Source: Shewanella benthica
GTDB lineage: Bacteria > Pseudomonadota > Gammaproteobacteria > Enterobacterales > Shewanellaceae
Reading direction: 5' to 3'
Assembly: GCA_023284085.1 (NCBI GenBank)
Contig: JAKVHY010000024.1
Location: 1-64,000 of the forward strand
DNA length: 64,000 nucleotides
The notes beneath the pieces are model-generated. The model was not told the DNA's origin and made no database searches. It was given only the letters and a program-made list of their open reading frames with translations. Numbering within the stretch: the first letter of the stretch is position 1; each line of letters opens with the position of its first letter. The translations under genes and the position numbers were made by a program. Below, in pieces: positions 59,830 through 64,000 of the stretch.

Positions 59830-60674
59830 ACGTCTATCGTCCGACTAAGTTAGAGAAGGCGCTTGAGTTGAATGCAATACATTGTGCTACGTTATTTGCT
59901 GGTGGCACAGATCTTATGGTGCAAGGAATGACTCAGTATGATGACTGCGATAATACTGTGGTGTTTCTCGATGATATTGCCGAGATCAAGGGGATTGAAC
60001 TCAATAATCAAACCAGTGAACCTAGGTTAGTGATAGGTGCTGGGGTGACATTGTACGAGTTGATTTCCCACGAGTCTGTTCCCTTGATGATTAAAGATGC
60101 GGCTAAGCGAATCGCGGCGCCGGCCCTGCGTAATCGGGCAACCTTAGTGGGTAATATCTGCAATGCATCGCCCGCGGCCGACATGTTGCCCGCCCTGTAT
60201 CTGCTCGATGCACGCATCGAACTCAGCAGTCCTGGTGGTAAAAGGGAGTTAGCCATAGAGGAGTTTATCTCGGGTCCCGGTCAGACATTGAAGTTAGCCG
60301 ATGAGATAGTGACCAGTGTAAGCCTGACCCTGCCTATGTTTGATGACTATTTATATCATAAGGTAGGGACCCGCAAAGCCAATGCGCTGACTAAGTTGTC
60401 GATATTAGCCGGGGTGCGAATAGAATCGGGCATCATCAAAGATTGGCGACTGACATTCGGCGCCATAGGGCCAACTGTGGTCCGCAATGTCGAGTTTGAG
60501 CAGGGCTTGATTGGGCAGAGTGCGGCCGTGTTACAGCAAACGGAAACCGTCGATAAGATCATCGATTTTTATAGTCAGAAGATATCCCCTATCGATGATC
60601 ACCGTTCAACCGCCGAGTATCGCCGCTGTGCGGCACTCAACCTCTTGCGACGATGGCTGGAAAATATAGGCTAA
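59823..60674 (+). CDS. xdhB: Molybdenum hydroxylase FAD-binding subunit
   Basis: 283 residues of the CO-dehydrogenase-flavoprotein/XdhB type. FAD contacts FAGGTDLMVQG (about 20-30) and LRNRATLVGNICNASPAADMLPALYLLDA (about 100-128) are conserved, followed by a C-terminal domain with HKVGTRKANALTKLSILAGVR and FGAIGPTVVR. It would pass electrons from the [2Fe-2S] subunit to NAD+ or another acceptor. The start overlaps the FeS subunit gene. E. coli XdhB is 292 residues. A long hairpin lies between its stop and pyrB. Confidence 0.92.
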   Translation: MVNVYRPTKLEKALELNAIHCATLFAGGTDLMVQGMTQYDDCDNTVVFLDDIAEIKGIELNNQTSEPRLVIGAGVTLYELISHESVPLMIKDAAKRIAAPALRNRATLVGNICNASPAADMLPALYLLDARIELSSPGGKRELAIEEFISGPGQTLKLADEIVTSVSLTLPMFDDYLYHKVGTRKANALTKLSILAGVRIESGIIKDWRLTFGAIGPTVVRNVEFEQGLIGQSAAVLQQTETVDKIIDFYSQKISPIDDHRSTAEYRRCAALNLLRRWLENIG

Positions 60675-60697
60675 TACCAAGTTCACTTAAAACATCA

Positions 60698-60735
60698 TAG
60701 GTCAATGAGTGTATATCACTATACTCATTGACCTA
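60698..60735. repeat. Long hairpin between the xdh genes and pyrB
   Basis: Perfect 13-bp stem TAGGTCAATGAGT (60698-60710) / ACTCATTGACCTA (60723-60735) with a 12-base loop. No T-run follows, so it is not a classical terminator. It lies 52 bases before the pyrB start, where it could act in pyrimidine control of pyrBI or in 3'-end protection of the xdh message. Confidence 0.6.
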
Positions 60736-60787
60736 AAAGATGTACAATTCCCCTCCGATTTCATCGTCGGAAAAGGACACTGCAATA

Positions 60788-61720
60788 ATGAGTAACCCCT
60801 TATATAATAAACATATAATCTCCATCTCTGATCTCTCTCGTTCTGAATTAGAACTTATCGTCTCTACCGCCAATAAACTGAAAAAAAACCCTAATCCTGA
60901 TCTGTTGAAAAACAGCGTTATCGCCAGCTGTTTCTTTGAAGCCTCGACGCGAACTCGCCTGTCTTTCGAGACCGCGGTACATAGGCTAGGGGGGAGTATC
61001 ATAGGTTTCCCCGATAGTGGTAATACTTCTTTGGGCAAGAAAGGTGAAACTTTGGCCGATTCGGTAAAAGTGATCTCCTCCTATTGCGACGCGTTTTTTA
61101 TGCGCCACAATCAAGAGGGGGCCGCCCGTCTTGCCAGTGAGTTCTCCTCGGTTCCGGTGATCAATGGCGGTGATGGCTCGAATCAGCATCCGACGCAAAC
61201 CTTACTCGATCTGTTCAGCATCTATGAGACCCAAGGCACCTTAGATAAGTTGCAGGTGGCCTTCGTGGGTGATTTGAAATATGGTCGTACTGTGCATTCG
61301 CTGACCCAGGCATTATCCCTGTTTGATTGTGAGTTCCACTTCATTGCCCCCTCTGCACTGTCGATGCCCGATTACATTATCGATGATCTTAATGCCAAAG
61401 GGTGTAAGTTTACCTTGCATGACACCTTAGACGGCGTGGTCGATAACTTAGATATCTTGTATATGACCCGGGTGCAGAAGGAACGTTTCGATGAAACTGA
61501 ATATCAGCATTTGAAATCCAGTTTTATCTTGAGCGCTAAGATGCTGGAGGGAGTGAAAGACAATCTTAGGGTATTACACCCATTGCCCAGGGTCGATGAG
61601 ATCACCACAGATGTAGACCACACACCTTATGCTTATTACTTTCAGCAGGCTGAAAATGGCGTATATGCCCGCCAAGCGCTGCTTGCCTTAGTGCTGACCA
61701 ATGAATATGGAGATAAGTAA
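60788..61720 (+). CDS. pyrB: Aspartate carbamoyltransferase catalytic subunit
   Basis: 310 residues from ATG at 60788; the frame extends to 60740, but MSNPLYNKHIISISDLSR aligns with the E. coli PyrB start MANPLYQKHIISINDLSR (311 residues). Carbamoyl-phosphate sites FFEASTRTRLSFET (about 48-61), MRHNQEGAARL, GDGSNQHPTQTLLDLF, GDLKYGRTVHSL and HPLPRVDEI (about 264-272) are all intact. Catalyses the committed step of pyrimidine synthesis from carbamoyl phosphate and aspartate. It shares one base with pyrI. Its position inside a purine-breakdown island, downstream of enzymes that may release carbamoyl phosphate, is unusual. Confidence 0.95.
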   Translation: MSNPLYNKHIISISDLSRSELELIVSTANKLKKNPNPDLLKNSVIASCFFEASTRTRLSFETAVHRLGGSIIGFPDSGNTSLGKKGETLADSVKVISSYCDAFFMRHNQEGAARLASEFSSVPVINGGDGSNQHPTQTLLDLFSIYETQGTLDKLQVAFVGDLKYGRTVHSLTQALSLFDCEFHFIAPSALSMPDYIIDDLNAKGCKFTLHDTLDGVVDNLDILYMTRVQKERFDETEYQHLKSSFILSAKMLEGVKDNLRVLHPLPRVDEITTDVDHTPYAYYFQQAENGVYARQALLALVLTNEYGDK

Positions 61721-62178
61721 TGAAGAAGCATCTAAAAGTCGAAGCCATTGAAAATGGGACTGTTATCGACCATATCGCACCCGGGCAAGGCATTAAAATC
61801 CTGAAGTTTTTTGAACTATCCAAGGGGCAACAGCGTCTCACCATAGGGTTTAATTTGCCGACAAGTAGCGGCGACTTTAAAGATTTGATCAAGATTGAGC
61901 ATACGGTATTCGATCAAAATCAGGCTAACCAGTTAGCCCTGTTCGCGCCTAAGGCGACCATCAATGTGATCGAAAATTTTGAAGTGGTAGACAAGTTTAA
62001 AGTGGCTATCCCCGAGCGCATCTCTGGGGTGTTGACCTGCCCTAACAGCAACTGTATCAGCCATAATGAACCCGTCGACAGTCGCTTCAATATCAAGCAA
62101 GAGAGCATCGGAGTTAAGCTTAAGTGCCATTATTGTGAGAAGTCATTTATTTCCGGAGTGTTCCGCGAGTTTCATTAG
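61720..62178 (+). CDS. pyrI: Aspartate carbamoyltransferase regulatory subunit
   Basis: 152 residues, matching E. coli PyrI (153). The N-terminal nucleotide-binding domain has KVEAIENGTVIDHIAPGQGIKIL. The C-terminal zinc domain has four cysteines as CPNSNC (about 107-112) and CHYC (about 136-139), which bind the zinc that holds catalytic and regulatory subunits together. It gives CTP/ATP allostery to PyrB. ATG overlaps the pyrB stop by one base. A strong terminator follows, whose stem also contains the TATCA-N3-TGATA motif. Confidence 0.95.
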   Translation: MKKHLKVEAIENGTVIDHIAPGQGIKILKFFELSKGQQRLTIGFNLPTSSGDFKDLIKIEHTVFDQNQANQLALFAPKATINVIENFEVVDKFKVAIPERISGVLTCPNSNCISHNEPVDSRFNIKQESIGVKLKCHYCEKSFISGVFREFH

Positions 62179-62236
62179 TCGCACCAGGGCTTTGCTGAGG
62201 TGAAATGATTTCACTTGTGGCCAAACTTATCCAGCT

Positions 62237-62269
62237 AGGGCTATCACTATCAAAGTGATAGCCCTTTTT
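62237..62269 (+). terminator. Rho-independent terminator of pyrBI
   Basis: Perfect stem AGGGCTATCACT (62237-62248) / AGTGATAGCCCT (62254-62265) with loop ATCAA, then T to 62269. About 59 bases after the pyrI stop. Confidence 0.9.
62247..62261. promoter_or_regulatory. Candidate YgeV binding site upstream of ygfM
   Basis: CTATCA-AAG-TGATAG (CTATCA 62247-62252, TGATAG 62256-62261) repeats the TATCA-N3-TGATA palindrome. A further TGATAG at 62277-62282 lies 21 bases from the one at 62256-62261, the same phasing as at ygeW. Its centre is about 218 bases upstream of the -24 element. It overlaps the pyrBI terminator stem, so part of the symmetry is explained by that hairpin. Confidence 0.45.
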
Positions 62270-62470
62270 ATTATTTTGATAGCCTTTGATATTAATCGTT
62301 CACTTTAGTCCCATTCCCCCCGCTATTTCGTGCTTTATCAGGCCAACTTCTGCTGCAGAGATTTGGATCTGAGTCGCTATGCTGCCGTAAACCGTCAAGA
62401 GTCTCATTGGCGACGGCATAAACTTGACGCGAATCACAAAAAAAAACAATAACCCACTCAATCATGATTC

Positions 62471-62486
62471 TGGCGTAAATGTTGCC
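62471..62486 (+). promoter_or_regulatory. Sigma-54 promoter of ygfM-xdhD
   Basis: TGGCGT-AAATG-TTGCC has GG (62472) and GC (62484) 12 bases apart. It is nearly the same as the ygfK promoter (TGGCGT-N5-TTGC). Confidence 0.87.
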
Positions 62487-62569
62487 ACTAGTTAACTCAA
62501 TTGCATCACTTATTTTAAAACCATGTAAGTAGTGGTTGAGAAATAAGCTCATTTGAGAAGGGAAGTACT

Positions 62570-63364
62570 ATGATTGAACACTTTTTTAAGCCCAGCAACA
62601 CAGACCAAGCTCTGAATTTAATGAAGGAGCATGCAGCCAATGCAACCTGGTTTGCAGGTGGCTCAAAACTCAATGCCAGACCCAGTCTTACGAAAAAAAC
62701 CGTCGCGATTTCTCTGCATAACTTAGCCCTGGAAACCATTGAGTTGCGTGGTAACTCCCTGTATATCGGTGCCATGTGTCGGGTTCAGTCTGTGCTGGAA
62801 AATGAATTAACTCCCTATGGTCTAAAGCAGGCAGCTCAATTCATTTATTCAAAACATGTACGTAATCAAGCCACTATTGGCGGAGAGATCGCCGCCTTTC
62901 AAGAAGAAGCCTTATTGTTGCCCGTCTTGATAGCCCTTAAGACGCGCATCGTGACGGCCGAAGCCGGAGAGATGGGGATTGAAGATTACCTGGAAAGTGA
63001 CAGCCGTGGCTTGATCCTTCAGGTGGTGATCCCGGATGTCAACTTGGTTTGTCTGGCCTACAACATGACTCGCTCAGCGGCGGGCCTTTCTATTATCAAT
63101 GTGGCCGTATCTTTAGACCAGGCTGGTGAAAGTGTGATCGCCATCGATGGTGTCTCACCACGCAGAGCCGGTTACAGCATTCCTGTTCGATTGAGAGACA
63201 TCGAGGCTCAAAAGTTAACTGAAGAGCAACTGGAAAAAGCGGTGGCTAACTCAGTATTTCCTGAGGCCGATATTCGCGGCAGCGTCGATTATAAGCAATA
63301 TATTTCAGGCATCTTAGTGACTGATTTGCTTGCCGAATGTAAACGTCTAGTGAAGGAGGCTTAG
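62570..63364 (+). CDS. ygfM: YgfM, FAD-binding molybdenum hydroxylase subunit
   Basis: 264 residues (E. coli YgfM 259). Fold and order of the XdhB-type flavoprotein are kept: TWFAGGSKLNARPS (about 24-37) replaces the usual AGGTDL, and KHVRNQATIGGEIAAFQEEALLLPVLIAL (about 93-121) replaces RNxATxGGN. It ends DYKQYISGILVTDLLAECKRL. The altered second motif (Glu for Asn, FQEE for the usual ASPA-type residues) suggests changed FAD contacts. Ribosome site AGAAGGGA lies upstream, and xdhD begins 3 bases after the stop. With XdhD it should form a second molybdenum hydroxylase, separate from the one at 57161-60674. Confidence 0.92.
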   Translation: MIEHFFKPSNTDQALNLMKEHAANATWFAGGSKLNARPSLTKKTVAISLHNLALETIELRGNSLYIGAMCRVQSVLENELTPYGLKQAAQFIYSKHVRNQATIGGEIAAFQEEALLLPVLIALKTRIVTAEAGEMGIEDYLESDSRGLILQVVIPDVNLVCLAYNMTRSAAGLSIINVAVSLDQAGESVIAIDGVSPRRAGYSIPVRLRDIEAQKLTEEQLEKAVANSVFPEADIRGSVDYKQYISGILVTDLLAECKRLVKEA

Positions 63365-63366
63365 TG

Positions 63367-64000
63367 ATGAGCATTAACCTAACAATAAATGATCGCCAGC
63401 AAGAACTTGTTTGTCGTCTTGGTGATAATGTCCAAACCTTATTGCACAAGGCTGGTTTTCACTCGGTACGAAACAGTGATGATGGTTTTGGTTTTGCCGG
63501 TTCCGACGTGATATTAGTCGATGGTCGCCTACTGAACGCGTCCTTGTTGATCGCGGCTCAGCTTGAGGGTACCAAGATCTATACGGCCGAATCATTGGGT
63601 AAGTGGAATCAGCTGAACCATGTCCAGCAAGCGATGATCGACGTGGGTGTGGTGCAATCGGGATATAACGATCCCGCCATGGCGCTGATTTTAACTGAGC
63701 TGTTAAAGCATAATCCGAATCCAAATCGTGACGAGATAGACGATGCTCTGACCGGCATATTTAGTCGTGATGCTGGCTATCAGCAATACTATGAGGTGAT
63801 TGAGTTAGCGGTTAATCGCCTGAAAAATCCAGAGCATGATAAGCAGTACGCACCAGAATTCAGGGACGATCTCACCTTTATCGGTAAGAACACGCCCAAG
63901 TTAGACTCGGCTAAAATGGTGCAGGCGAAACCTTGTTATGTAGAAGATAGGATCCCTGCAGATGCCTGCGTGATAAAGATGCTCCGCAGTCCGCATCCTC
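63367..64000 (+). CDS. xdhD: XdhD, molybdenum hydroxylase large protein (partial, runs off the window)
   Basis: First 211 residues only; E. coli XdhD is about 956. The N-terminal part follows the XdhC-type ferredoxin fold, but its cluster cysteines are absent: RNSDDGFGFAGSD, VQSGYNDPAMAL and FSRDAGYQQYY occupy the places of CGxGxCGxC, QCGFCxPGM and CRCTGY. E. coli XdhD has the same blocks, so this is conserved. After it AKPCYVEDRIPADACVIKMLRSPH begins the Mo domain. Ribosome site AAGGAGG lies within the end of ygfM. The gene set ygeX/ygeY/ygeW/ygfK/ssnA/hyuA/xdhD is associated with anaerobic urate breakdown; the exact XdhD reaction is not established. Confidence 0.94.
   Translation, partial: MSINLTINDRQQELVCRLGDNVQTLLHKAGFHSVRNSDDGFGFAGSDVILVDGRLLNASLLIAAQLEGTKIYTAESLGKWNQLNHVQQAMIDVGVVQSGYNDPAMALILTELLKHNPNPNRDEIDDALTGIFSRDAGYQQYYEVIELAVNRLKNPEHDKQYAPEFRDDLTFIGKNTPKLDSAKMVQAKPCYVEDRIPADACVIKMLRSPHP

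Larger units (their letters stand above)
62179..62569. other. 391-base regulatory gap before ygfM
   Basis: Contains the pyrBI terminator (62237-62269), the YgeV-like site within it, a further TGATAG at 62277-62282, a palindrome AATCATGATT (62460-62469) and a sigma-54 promoter (62471-62486). A minus-strand frame 62292-62552 reads as a shadow. Confidence 0.6.

Noticed and set aside
62341..62430. Other GG/GC pairs upstream of ygfM (CAGGCCAACTTCTGC, TTGGCGACGGCATAA)
   Set aside because: Spacing is 11 bases or the -12 element is missing; the element at 62471 fits fully.
1..64000. CRISPR arrays, rRNA, tRNA, prophage or insertion-sequence genes
   Set aside because: No regularly spaced repeats, no RNA gene signatures and no transposase or phage proteins were recognised anywhere in the window.

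Overview
The window looks like chromosomal DNA of a marine gammaproteobacterium, most likely Shewanella or a close relative. The reasons are the protein families (PsrA-type fatty-acid control, many c-di-GMP and hybrid-kinase proteins, enterobacteria-like PyrBI), the moderate GC content and the dense gene packing with clear Shine-Dalgarno sites. I saw no rRNA, tRNA, CRISPR array, intact insertion sequence or prophage. The genus is inferred from family resemblance, not from a database search.

Positions 1-34600 are a mosaic of small, mostly unrelated units. They are: UspA, a Nudix hydrolase and small unknown proteins (152-2591); an Omp85-type barrel and an RsgA GTPase (3097-5664); a cupin/short-chain dehydrogenase pair divergent from an HxlR regulator (6071-8084); a PAS-GGDEF protein and a small lipoprotein (8257-9612); a FadE-like acyl-CoA dehydrogenase behind a PsrA-like operator (9852-12187); an iron-uptake module of TonB receptor, DUF3325, DUF3649 and PepSY protein with Fur-like boxes (12524-17347); a LruC/GEVED surface protein with a lipoprotein (17357-20049); an outer-membrane barrel (21503-22168); a four-gene signalling operon of binding protein, hybrid kinase, REC-GGDEF and REC protein (22558-30227); LpxR; Ohr with OhrR-like boxes; DoxX; and a CBS-domain protein.

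From 34606 to the right edge lies one large catabolic island, the main interest of the window. It is the counterpart of the E. coli ygeVWXY-hyuA-yqeA / yqeBC-mocA / ygfK-ssnA / xdh / ygfM-xdhD genes, linked to anaerobic purine (urate) breakdown and to selenium-dependent molybdenum hydroxylases. A sigma-54 activator (YgeV, named UacR in later E. coli work) is divergent from ygeW. Three near-perfect -24/-12 promoters precede ygeW, ygfK and ygfM. Each has an upstream palindrome TATCA-N3-TGATA, which I propose as the activator's binding site.

The proposed flow is as follows. Two molybdenum hydroxylases (57161-60674 and ygfM/xdhD), the flavo-FeS protein YgfK and the amidohydrolases SsnA and HyuA process the purine ring. 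YgeY, YgeW and carbamate kinase handle the nitrogenous fragments and conserve a carbamoyl group as ATP. YgeX turns 2,3-diaminopropionate into pyruvate. Two genes not found at this place in the E. coli order as I recall it, a GltD-like flavoprotein with ferredoxin domains and a complete pyruvate:ferredoxin oxidoreductase, follow carbamate kinase and could convert that pyruvate into acetyl-CoA and reducing power. A pyrBI operon sits inside the island and could use carbamoyl phosphate released there. XdhD runs off the right edge, and purine transporters are probably outside the window.
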